Assembly: GCA_021821225.1 (NCBI GenBank)
Contig: JAKACR010000163.1
Coordinates: forward strand, 1-6,366
DNA from: Bacillota bacterium
Lineage (GTDB): Bacteria > Bacillota > Bacilli > Alicyclobacillales > SLC66
DNA: 6,366 nt
Direction of reading: 5' to 3'
Of this stretch, positions 1 through 5,223 are shown piece after piece. Within the stretch, counting starts at the first letter, position 1. Each line of letters starts with the position of its first letter. The position numbers and the translations under genes are program-made. The notes beneath the pieces are model-generated. The model searched no databases, was not told where the DNA came from, and saw only the letters and a list, made by a program, of their open reading frames with translations.

Positions 1-308
1 TGACCCTGTCCACGACGCTCGCCTACATCGGGAATCGCCTGTGGACCTTTCGCAGCGACAATGGGTGGGTAGGTGAATTTCTGGGGTTCGCCATCACCCG
101 GATCGTAACGATTATCCTCAATGCGCTTTTGCTTTACGTCCTGGTCCAGTTCCTGCGGGTTAATAAAATGGCGGCCCAGGTGCTGTCGATCGTGGTCGTC
201 ACTGTGTTGAATTATTTGGTGGGGAAATTTCTCGTGTTTGCGCCGAAGCGGATGGGTGACTCGGAAGAGGCGGCATACGTGGAAGTCGGAGGCCGGCGCG
301 ATGGCTAA
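1..308 (+). CDS. GtrA-family membrane protein, C-terminal part (5' end outside the window)
   Basis: The reading frame enters the window at base 3 and gives 101 visible codons up to a TAA stop at 306-308. Two features are typical of the GtrA family: an N-R-L-W-T-F motif just after a membrane segment (visible residues 13-18) and a second, related N-Y-L-V-G-K-F-L-V-F motif at the end of the last membrane helix. Two hydrophobic helices are visible, about residues 28-50 and 58-80, followed by a charged tail rich in Glu and Arg. GtrA proteins are small (about 130 residues) four-helix membrane proteins, so some 30-40 N-terminal residues are missing. Members are thought to help move or use polyprenyl-phosphate-linked sugars in cell-surface polysaccharide or teichoic acid modification. 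The substrate here cannot be read from sequence. The family call is confident; the role in this locus is inferred from nearby envelope genes. Confidence 0.85.
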   Translation, partial: TLSTTLAYIGNRLWTFRSDNGWVGEFLGFAITRIVTIILNALLLYVLVQFLRVNKMAAQVLSIVVVTVLNYLVGKFLVFAPKRMGDSEEAAYVEVGGRRDG

Positions 309-325
309 GCGGGATCGTAGAGGAA

Positions 326-400
326 GAATCTTGTGAGGTTGAGGGCGGAGCGGCATCGCGGATCTTCAGATTCTGCATAGAACCTCAGATTCCTTTTATT
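326..400 (+). terminator. Possible intrinsic terminator of the GtrA gene
   Basis: GAATCT-TGT-GAGGTT at 326-340 can pair with AACCTCAGATTC at 381-392: 12 base pairs with a three-base bulge. CTTTTATT follows at 393-400. It begins 17 bases after the GtrA stop. The 40-base loop is long for an intrinsic terminator, so the call is tentative. The U-rich tract runs into the promoter of the next gene. Confidence 0.4.
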
Positions 401-419
401 GAGTTTTCTGTGTTCTATG
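376..419. repeat. Inverted repeat overlapping a promoter, possible operator
   Basis: CATAGAAC (376-383) and GTTCTATG (412-419) are perfect 8-base inverted arms. An inner CAGA/TCTG pair (386-389 with 407-410) continues the dyad. The right arm lies in the spacer between the proposed -35 and -10 boxes, where a repressor could act. The left arm shares bases 381-383 and 386-389 with the proposed terminator stem, so as RNA the two folds exclude each other. A direct repeat TCAGATTC also occurs at 366-373 and 385-392. No known regulator site was recognised. Confidence 0.4.
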
Positions 420-427
420 GCTATCAT
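399..427 (+). promoter_or_regulatory. Probable sigma-A promoter for the secreted stalk-domain protein
   Basis: TTGAGT (399-404) and TATCAT (422-427) are separated by exactly 17 bases. They match the consensus hexamers at four and five of six positions. Transcription would start near 434, leaving a leader of about 225 bases before the ATG at 661. Confidence 0.6.
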
Positions 428-433
428 GATTAC

Positions 434-660
434 GTGGTTGTCCTTGCCAAAAAGACTTCCAGAAAAAGAGAGATAAAAGCGCACAATCCGTTTCTAGTGA
501 CGATGTGCTGAATATTCAAATTCAGGTCGGATCAGAGAGGATTTGCGAGCGGGGTCTCGCTTTGTCGAAGGGTGTTCATATGGCTCTCAGGGTGGGAGGT
601 GTGGAATCTCTCAGGGCATTTGTACGCCGATTTGACTCGACTCAAGGAGGGACTTTGCAC
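434..660 (+). other. Long untranslated leader of the secreted protein gene
   Basis: This stretch holds no supported gene. Two small hairpins can be drawn: CTGAAT/ATTCAG at 508-513 and 520-525, and GCGAG/CTCGC at 545-549 and 556-560. CTCTCAGGG occurs twice, at 584-592 and 608-616. The frame of the next gene stays open upstream to a GTG at 505 and an ATG at 580. However, the residues there are not signal-like and neither start has as good a ribosome site as ATG 661. I recognised no known riboswitch class. Long leaders are common on highly expressed envelope genes, so this one may affect mRNA stability or translation (inference). Confidence 0.4.
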
Positions 661-2316
661 ATGCAGGAGAAACACCATCCACCCAGAAGACGGTTGTCGC
701 GCCGCGCGTCGGTTTCCATAGCGCTGTCTGTCGTTTTGCCCGCGCTCGCGACCGCTCCGGCGGCGTACGCGGCAACGGCTTCGGCAACGGGCGGTCCTCT
801 GACGATTTCCGCGCCGATCACCACCTACATGGCGACAGTGGGCACTCCATTCAGCAAATCGCTGAACAGTTCCGTCGCGGGTGGTTCCCCGCCGTACATG
901 TGGTCGATTCCCAGCATTGATTACAAGCCCACGTCGGTGGTCGGAAGTGTCTACTCCGGGTCCACCACCCATTCTTCGGTGATGGGGCAGGTGTACGGGG
1001 TGCCCTCGCTCCTGCCTGTCTCATCCGGTTCCACGGTGATTGACAATGTGTACAATCACACGACTGTGACGGGCAACGTGTACCTGCTGCCGAACAATGT
1101 CCAGGCGTGGACCTACGGCAACCTGACCGGTACGCCCACGGTCACCGGGACGATCAGTTTCGAGGGCGTGGCGATGGACAAGACGGGCGCGATGGTGAAG
1201 AGTGGTGACGTGATGCTGACGGTGGCGCCGCCGACAACGACGACCACGCCGCCGACAACGACGACCACGCCGCCGACCACCACGACGACGACGCCGACGA
1301 CCACCACGACGACGCCGCCGACGACCACCACGACGACGACGCCGACGACCACCACGACGACGACGCCGACGACCACCACGACGACGACGCCGACGACCAC
1401 CACGACGACGACGCCGACCACCACGACAACGCCTACCAATCCGTTTGGGACGCAGAGTTTCCAAACGACGGTCACTTCTTCTGTGTTCTCGCAGACGATC
1501 ACGACGCTCGCGATATCCTCGGCGGGCGGAACGGTCACCGGCCACACGACGAACAGTTCGGTCAACGTCACCGTCCCGTCGGGCGCATTCTCGGTGAGCG
1601 AGAATGTCACCATCAACCAGGCCGTCACCAGCCTGCAGGGAGGCGTGCCGAACGGCCAGACGGCGGTCACAGCGTTCGGCTTGAACTTCGGCGGGGCAAC
1701 CCCGACAGTGCCGGTCACCCTGTCCATCAGCAACAAGGGAATCCCCACATCGGCACTTGTCTACCAGGTGCAATCGAACGGAATGTGGACGCCGATTCCC
1801 GCGCAGGTGAACAACGGTCGCCTGTCCGTGTCGGTCACGAGCGCGCAGGATATCGTGATCGCCAATCCGCAGCTTCCGACCACGGAACGGCAGATCCTGT
1901 GGAATGGGCAGCGTGAGCAGGTTGCGCATGGATTTGTCGCCAAAGATCCCGCAAGCGGAGTCATGACGACGTACATGCCGATCTGGTACCTGATGCAGGT
2001 GCTCAAGCAGCAGGGCGTCACGAGTTCGTGGAACGGAAAAGTGTGGAACATGACGACTTCCGGTTCGTCGTTCACGCCGAATCTGACCAACGTGACGCCG
2101 GGGAAAGGGACCTATCAGATCGAGATCAACGGCCAGCTTGTGCAAAACGCGTACGGGCAGGTTGCGGTCGATCCCGCCCATGGCAATAAGACCACCTACA
2201 TGCCGATCTACTGGGTGTTCCAGGCGCTCGGCCATCTTGGGCTGCACAGCCGTTGGAACGGCTCATCCTGGAGCATCACGACATCCGCTTCTTCTTCGAC
2301 ATCTTCAACATCCTGA
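661..2316 (+). CDS. Secreted multidomain surface protein: Ig-like domain, Thr/Pro tract, two stalk-type repeats
   Basis: The ATG at 661 is chosen because AAGGAGGG (644-651) lies nine bases upstream and an export signal begins there. The protein has 551 residues. A basic N-terminus with an RRRLSRR stretch and a hydrophobic core end in A-Y-A at 35-37, a likely signal peptidase site. Residues about 40-188 resemble a putative Ig domain (G-x-P-P-Y-x-W-S, then L-T-G-T-P-T-V-T-G-T). This domain carries an insert with four V-x-x-x-V-Y motifs near 93, 107, 126 and 136. Residues 190-259 are a pure Thr/Pro tract. Residues about 260-405 look like a beta-sandwich domain, possibly ZU5-like (GGTV, then VPSGAF). 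Two homologous repeats follow at about 412-466 and 487-541, sharing T-T-Y-M-P-I, W-N-G and a final T-T. They resemble the copper amine oxidase N-terminal-like stalk repeats of Alicyclobacillus-type proteins. There is no LPXTG, SLH or membrane anchor. Function is unknown; it is probably a cell-wall or matrix protein. Confidence 0.85.
   Translation: MQEKHHPPRRRLSRRASVSIALSVVLPALATAPAAYAATASATGGPLTISAPITTYMATVGTPFSKSLNSSVAGGSPPYMWSIPSIDYKPTSVVGSVYSGSTTHSSVMGQVYGVPSLLPVSSGSTVIDNVYNHTTVTGNVYLLPNNVQAWTYGNLTGTPTVTGTISFEGVAMDKTGAMVKSGDVMLTVAPPTTTTTPPTTTTTPPTTTTTTPTTTTTTPPTTTTTTTPTTTTTTTPTTTTTTTPTTTTTTTPTTTTTPTNPFGTQSFQTTVTSSVFSQTITTLAISSAGGTVTGHTTNSSVNVTVPSGAFSVSENVTINQAVTSLQGGVPNGQTAVTAFGLNFGGATPTVPVTLSISNKGIPTSALVYQVQSNGMWTPIPAQVNNGRLSVSVTSAQDIVIANPQLPTTERQILWNGQREQVAHGFVAKDPASGVMTTYMPIWYLMQVLKQQGVTSSWNGKVWNMTTSGSSFTPNLTNVTPGKGTYQIEINGQLVQNAYGQVAVDPAHGNKTTYMPIYWVFQALGHLGLHSRWNGSSWSITTSASSSTSSTS
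1228..1437 (+). repeat. Thr/Pro-coding low-complexity tract with four perfect 24-bp tandem repeats
   Basis: Seventy codons encode only Thr (56) and Pro (14), in blocks of five to seven Thr separated by one or two Pro. Nearly all Thr codons are ACG or ACC. Bases 1321-1416 are four identical 24-bp units, each coding seven Thr and one Pro. Less regular related units precede (1228-1320) and follow (1417-1437). Each unit is a whole number of codons, so gain or loss of units would change linker length without breaking the frame. The protein segment should be extended and is a possible O-glycosylation target (inference). Confidence 0.95.
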
Positions 2317-2343
2317 CGGGGGATTATCACTGTTCCTTCAGAA

Positions 2344-2389
2344 GCACACCGAGAGGGGCCCGCTATGTGCGCGGCCCCTTTCGGAGTGC
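2344..2389 (+). terminator. Terminator-like long hairpin after the secreted protein gene
   Basis: CCGAGAGGGGCC (2349-2360) pairs with GGCCCCTTTCGG (2373-2384), with one G-T pair. CGC/GCG (2361-2363 with 2369-2371) extends the stem inward past one bulged base to a TATGT loop. GCAC/GTGC (2344-2347 with 2386-2389) extends it outward past an A-A mismatch. It starts 28 bases after the stop codon. The core AGGGGCC...GGCCCCTTT is terminator-like, but the T-run has only three bases, so termination may be incomplete or the element may be a 3' mRNA stabiliser. Confidence 0.6.
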
Positions 2390-2567
2390 CATGCAACCGA
2401 TCGTTCTGTAACGCCATGCAATCGCCTGTCCCGTCCTCCATTGCCGCCTGTCATCGCGACCTCCGGCCGAATGAACGGCGGCGCTGCTTCTGAGTGCGGA
2501 TTTCCTGCGTTTGCGCGTCCCCCGGTCGCCGGAATTCATACACTGTTGTATGGTGGAGGTGGCTGGC
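2390..2567 (+). other. Intergenic stretch between the secreted protein and membrane protein genes
   Basis: No gene is supported here. A 12-base near-repeat, GCCATGCAACCG (2388-2399) and GCCATGCAATCG (2413-2424), differs at one position and has a 25-base period. TTGCGC at 2511 with TTCATA at 2535-2540 could be a poor promoter (18-base spacing), but the match is too weak to call. Confidence 0.3.
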
Positions 2568-3392
2568 TTGGCAGATGAACGGATGAAGGAAGGATCATCA
2601 GGATTCGCGACAGAAGCGGGGACAGGCGCATCCGCCACAGTCCCGACCAGTGATCGAAACGTGCGTGCGGAGGCGGCCGAGCGCTGGAAACGCCGCTTTG
2701 CGCAGGCCGACGCACAGGTGCAGCAGCTCGCCGCGCAGGGCAACCTGACGCCGGCGCTCGCGACGCTTTACAGAGCGACGCTCAATGCGACGCCTCTCTC
2801 GAACGAACCGGAGGCTGTCGCCGGATGGGCCGACGCGATTGTACAACTTGAGAGCGCGGCGGCTCGCGTGAAGGATTGCGCCGAATTTTCCGCATCCCGT
2901 ACCGTCTGGTGGCTTGCACTGTACGAATTTTCCGTATTCGCTCTGGCGGCGGCAGGCGTGGGTTGGATCTCGATCGGCGGTTCATTCGCGGCGGCGGCCG
3001 TGCAGGATGTGGCGGCCAGTTTCCTGACGGCGGTGATCGGCGGTTCGGTGTACAGCCTGTACAGTCTCTATGTGGGCGCATTGCACCGGGCCCTGGATCG
3101 CGACGCGCTCCTGTGGTACGTGGTCAAACCTGTCACGGGCGGCGCCATGGGGGCGTTTGTGGCCAATGTGGCGCTGTTTCTTGCGCAGAGCGCGACCGGG
3201 CACGCGCCATTTGCGGCGCCGGGCGAACCGGTGTGGCTGTTCTGCGCGCTGGTCGCGTTTTTCGGCGGCTACAACGAAAAGTTTGCCGCGCAATTGACGG
3301 AGATTTTCGCCTCGCGTGTGACGGGGAGCGCGTTTCTCATGCGGCAGGCGTCGGCAAAAACGGCTGATGGGAAATCTGCGAAAGGGGTGTGA
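2568..3392 (+). CDS. Uncharacterised membrane protein with about four helices
   Basis: I do not recognise this gene by name. The preferred start is TTG at 2568, because GGAGGT (2555-2560) sits seven bases upstream; this gives 274 residues. ATG 2550 would overlap that ribosome site, and ATG 2583 has no good site of its own. Residues 1 to about 110 are hydrophilic, Ala-rich and probably helical, with a possible short coiled coil (Q-A-D-A-Q-V-Q-Q-L). Four hydrophobic segments follow near 114-134, 150-172, 189-206 and 222-234. Between helices 2 and 3 lies a charged loop ending in W-Y-V-V-K-P; helix 4 ends in F-F-G-G-Y-N-E-K-F. A (K/R)-P-x-x-G entry to one helix and a G-x-x-E-K-F exit from the next recall an uncharacterised bacterial membrane-protein pattern (from memory, unverified). 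The long soluble N-terminus suggests a sensing or scaffolding role, but nothing catalytic is visible. It stands alone between the preceding hairpin and the manC promoter. Confidence 0.75.
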   Translation: MADERMKEGSSGFATEAGTGASATVPTSDRNVRAEAAERWKRRFAQADAQVQQLAAQGNLTPALATLYRATLNATPLSNEPEAVAGWADAIVQLESAAARVKDCAEFSASRTVWWLALYEFSVFALAAAGVGWISIGGSFAAAAVQDVAASFLTAVIGGSVYSLYSLYVGALHRALDRDALLWYVVKPVTGGAMGAFVANVALFLAQSATGHAPFAAPGEPVWLFCALVAFFGGYNEKFAAQLTEIFASRVTGSAFLMRQASAKTADGKSAKGV

Positions 3393-3494
3393 CAGAAAAG
3401 GAGTGTGGGCGTCTCGTATGGGTGGACAAGCCCGCAGCCCTTGGCCGTCGGGTTATGAGCGGGGAATTTTCCGGAGAATCCTGCCAACATATGC
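3393..3494 (+). other. Intergenic stretch upstream of the manC promoter
   Basis: There is no gene. AGCCCG with CGGGTT (about 3430-3456) could form a weak six-pair hairpin including one G-T pair, without a U-run; it is not a convincing terminator. The manC reading frame happens to stay open across this stretch back to 3367, but nothing conserved is encoded before ATG 3643. Confidence 0.3.
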
Positions 3495-3521
3495 TAGACT
3501 TCCGCTTGTCCATGCTATAAT
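3495..3521 (+). promoter_or_regulatory. Extended -10 promoter for manC
   Basis: TGCTATAAT at 3513-3521 contains a perfect TATAAT preceded by the TG of an extended -10 element. The upstream box is weaker: TAGACT at 3495-3500, only 15 bases away, matches TTGACA at four of six positions. Transcription would start near 3528. A dedicated promoter means manC need not depend on the upstream genes. Confidence 0.75.
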
Positions 3522-3532
3522 CAAATTGAACA

Positions 3533-3575
3533 GTCGCCGGTCGCCGGTCCTGCAAAAAGGCGACCGTGCGGCGAC
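3533..3575 (+). promoter_or_regulatory. Strong hairpin at the 5' end of the manC leader
   Basis: GTCGCC-GGTCGCC (3533-3545) pairs with GGCGACC-GTGC-GGCGAC (3559-3575): thirteen G/C-rich pairs broken only by a four-base GTGC bulge on the 3' side, closed by a 13-base loop containing AAAAA. It begins about five bases after the predicted transcription start. No U-run follows and it lies 55 bases before the ribosome site, so it is not a typical terminator and does not mask the start. A 5' mRNA stabiliser or binding site for a protein or ligand is plausible (inference). Confidence 0.6.
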
Positions 3576-3642
3576 AGAGACGGGGACGGCCGCATGGTTT
3601 CAGACAGACCCGGAACGGCGGAAGGCCAACGGAGGACTGACG

Positions 3643-5136
3643 ATGAAGTTTGTGCTGCTGTCGGGAGGGTCGGGCAAGCGCCTGTGGCCGATGTCCAACG
3701 ATAGCCGGTCGAAGCAGTTTCTGCGGGTTTTGACTGACGGAGACGGGCGGTCGCAGTCGATGGTGCAGCGTGTGTGGGGGCAAATGCAGCGCGCCGGCCT
3801 GGCGGATGACGCCTTTATCTGCACGTCGAAGGCGCAGGTGGAAATGATCGAGTCGCAGATCGGCGATGTGCCCATGATCGTCGAACCCGCACGGCGCGAC
3901 ACGTTTCCGGCGATCGCCTTGGCGACGCTGTACCTGACCGATGTCCAGGGAGCGGCCGACGATGAAACGGTTGTAGTGCTGCCGGTCGATCCGTACGTCG
4001 ACGATGGATTTTTTGCCGCGCTCAGGGACCTGGAGTGCGTGCTGCGCGAATCCGGGGCCGAACTCGCGTTGCTCGGAGTGACTCCGGCCGAGCCTTCAAG
4101 CAAGTTCGGCTACATCAAAGTGCGAAGTGACGCCTCCGATGAGGTCGCGGCGACATCCGTCGCCCCCGCGCAGCAGACGGGCGCCGAAGCGGTTCAGACA
4201 GGACTCGCCGTCCTTGCACGGCAGCAGACGGGCGCCGATGATGTGGAACCGGACCGCGGCGGTTACCTGCACGCCGCCGGCTTTGTCGAAAAACCGCCAC
4301 GCGCGACGGCCGAAAGGTTGCTGGCCGAGGGGGCGCTCTGGAATTGCGGCGTCTTCTGTTTCCGCGCGGGGTATATAAAGGAGATTTTAAGACGGAAAGC
4401 GTATCCGTATAGCTACGGAGAATTGTCGATGCGCTACGATGAACTGGTCCGGCGCAGCTTCGACTATGAAGTCGTGGAGCAGGCGGCGTCGATCACGGTG
4501 ACTGTCTATCGGGGGATGTGGAAAGACCTCGGGACGTGGGAGACGCTGGCCAATGAGATGTCGGCGGAGGTGGCGGGCCTCGGTGTGGCCGCCAACTGTT
4601 CAGGCTCGCACATCATCAATGAGTTGGGCATTCCGCTTGTGGCGATTGGTCTGCACAACGTGATGGTGGTCGCGACGCCGGACGGCATATTGGCGGCGGA
4701 CAAAGAACAGAGTGGACATCTGAAGCAGGTGCTGGGCAAGCTGCAGTACCCCGGACGCCCGATGTACGAGGAGCGGCGCTGGGGACACTACCGCGTGCTG
4801 GATTACACCAAGCTCGAAGACGGCACGGAGGTTTTGACCAAGACGGTCGTGCTCTCGGAGGACAGGAACATCAGTTATCACAAGCATCTCATGCGCACAG
4901 AGGTGTGGACGGTCATCGAAGGAACGGGAGAACTGTTTCTCGGGACGCGGCGGGTGGAGATTGCGCCGGGCGATGTTGTCCGCGTTCCGCCCGACCAGTG
5001 GCACGCGATCCGGGCTCTGACTCAGCTCACGTTCATTGAGGTGCAGCGCGGCGCCTCCCTGATGGAGGAAGATGTGGTCCGGCGGTTTGCCAACTGGCGA
5101 GACATCGAGGCACATTGTGCCGCGTTAGCGACATAA
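3643..5136 (+). CDS. manC: Mannose-1-phosphate guanylyltransferase with C-terminal cupin (phosphomannose isomerase-like) domain
   Basis: The enzyme joins mannose 1-phosphate and GTP to make GDP-mannose in the cytoplasm. ATG 3643 is chosen because GGAGGA (3631-3636) lies six bases upstream and the nucleotide-binding signature begins at once: L-S-G-G-S-G-K-R-L-W-P at 6-16 and K-Q-F at 24-26. Other family marks are E-P-A-R-R-D-T-F-P-A-I (81-91), L-P-V-D-P-Y (113-118), S-S-K-F-G-Y-I (152-158), F-V-E-K-P (214-218), L-W-N-C-G-V-F (232-238) and W-K-D-L-G-T-W (293-299). The cupin half has Y-E-E-R-R-W-G before it, likely metal ligands H413, H415, E420 and H454, and an I-E-V-Q-R-G strand near the end. 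The form resembles the Firmicute ManC subgroup more than proteobacterial AlgA. At 497 residues it is somewhat long, because about 30 extra residues lie between 160 and 213, with a repeated QQTGA. Isomerase activity is uncertain. GDP-mannose probably feeds S-layer or cell-wall glycans. Confidence 0.92.
   Translation: MKFVLLSGGSGKRLWPMSNDSRSKQFLRVLTDGDGRSQSMVQRVWGQMQRAGLADDAFICTSKAQVEMIESQIGDVPMIVEPARRDTFPAIALATLYLTDVQGAADDETVVVLPVDPYVDDGFFAALRDLECVLRESGAELALLGVTPAEPSSKFGYIKVRSDASDEVAATSVAPAQQTGAEAVQTGLAVLARQQTGADDVEPDRGGYLHAAGFVEKPPRATAERLLAEGALWNCGVFCFRAGYIKEILRRKAYPYSYGELSMRYDELVRRSFDYEVVEQAASITVTVYRGMWKDLGTWETLANEMSAEVAGLGVAANCSGSHIINELGIPLVAIGLHNVMVVATPDGILAADKEQSGHLKQVLGKLQYPGRPMYEERRWGHYRVLDYTKLEDGTEVLTKTVVLSEDRNISYHKHLMRTEVWTVIEGTGELFLGTRRVEIAPGDVVRVPPDQWHAIRALTQLTFIEVQRGASLMEEDVVRRFANWRDIEAHCAALAT
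4171..4238 (+). repeat. 17-bp direct repeat in the ManC linker insertion
   Basis: CAGCAGACGGGCGCCGA occurs at 4171-4187 and again at 4222-4238, exactly 51 bases (17 codons) apart. Both copies are read in the same frame and encode Q-Q-T-G-A (residues 177-181 and 194-198). The bases between and after have diverged. This suggests an in-frame duplication that lengthened a surface loop. Confidence 0.85.
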
Positions 5137-5158
5137 TACCGGTGGTATTCTACCGGCA
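5137..5158. promoter_or_regulatory. Repeats upstream of the S-layer -10 box, possible operator
   Basis: TACCGG occurs directly at 5137-5142 and 5151-5156, and CCGGT/ACCGG (5139-5143, 5152-5156) forms a short dyad. TACC-GGT-GGTA (5137-5147) is itself a perfect dyad. The cluster covers the region where a -35 box would be expected and begins at the base after the manC stop codon. It could bind a regulator; no known site was recognised. Confidence 0.3.
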
Positions 5159-5161
5159 GTC

Positions 5162-5170
5162 TGATATGAT
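5162..5170 (+). promoter_or_regulatory. Extended -10 promoter element for the S-layer gene
   Basis: TGATATGAT holds TATGAT (five of six consensus bases) at 5165-5170 preceded by an extended -10 TG. No good -35 hexamer is visible at the right distance. Transcription would start near 5177, giving a leader of about 47 bases. The ribosome site GAGGAG is at 5208-5213, ten bases before the ATG. Read-through from manC is also possible, since no terminator separates the two genes. Confidence 0.5.
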
Positions 5171-5223
5171 GGGTTGCGGAATGACAGACACCCCCCAATC
5201 CCGGCGAGAGGAGATTTCGTTCT

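Noticed and set aside
505..660. Start of the secreted protein at GTG 505 or ATG 580
   Set aside because: The extra 52 residues would precede a complete signal peptide, while ATG 661 has AAGGAGGG at ideal spacing.
1321..1416. CRISPR-like array
   Set aside because: The repeats are contiguous, with no spacers, and encode Thr/Pro in frame.
1021..2247. Long minus-strand frames rich in Arg or Val across the Thr/Pro tract
   Set aside because: They are the complement of ACG/ACC/CCG repeats; the compositions are artefacts and no ribosome site or domain is seen.
2138..2578. Plus-strand frame overlapping the end of the secreted protein gene
   Set aside because: It sits in another frame of a clear gene, runs through the terminator-like hairpin and has no recognisable domain.
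2882..2934. 11-bp direct repeat CGAATTTTCCG at 2882-2892 and 2924-2934
   Set aside because: Both copies encode E-F-S in frame within the membrane protein; only two copies, likely chance.
3367..3642. Extended N-terminus of ManC
   Set aside because: The frame is open but the family signature starts at ATG 3643, which has its own ribosome site, and the promoter lies inside the extension.
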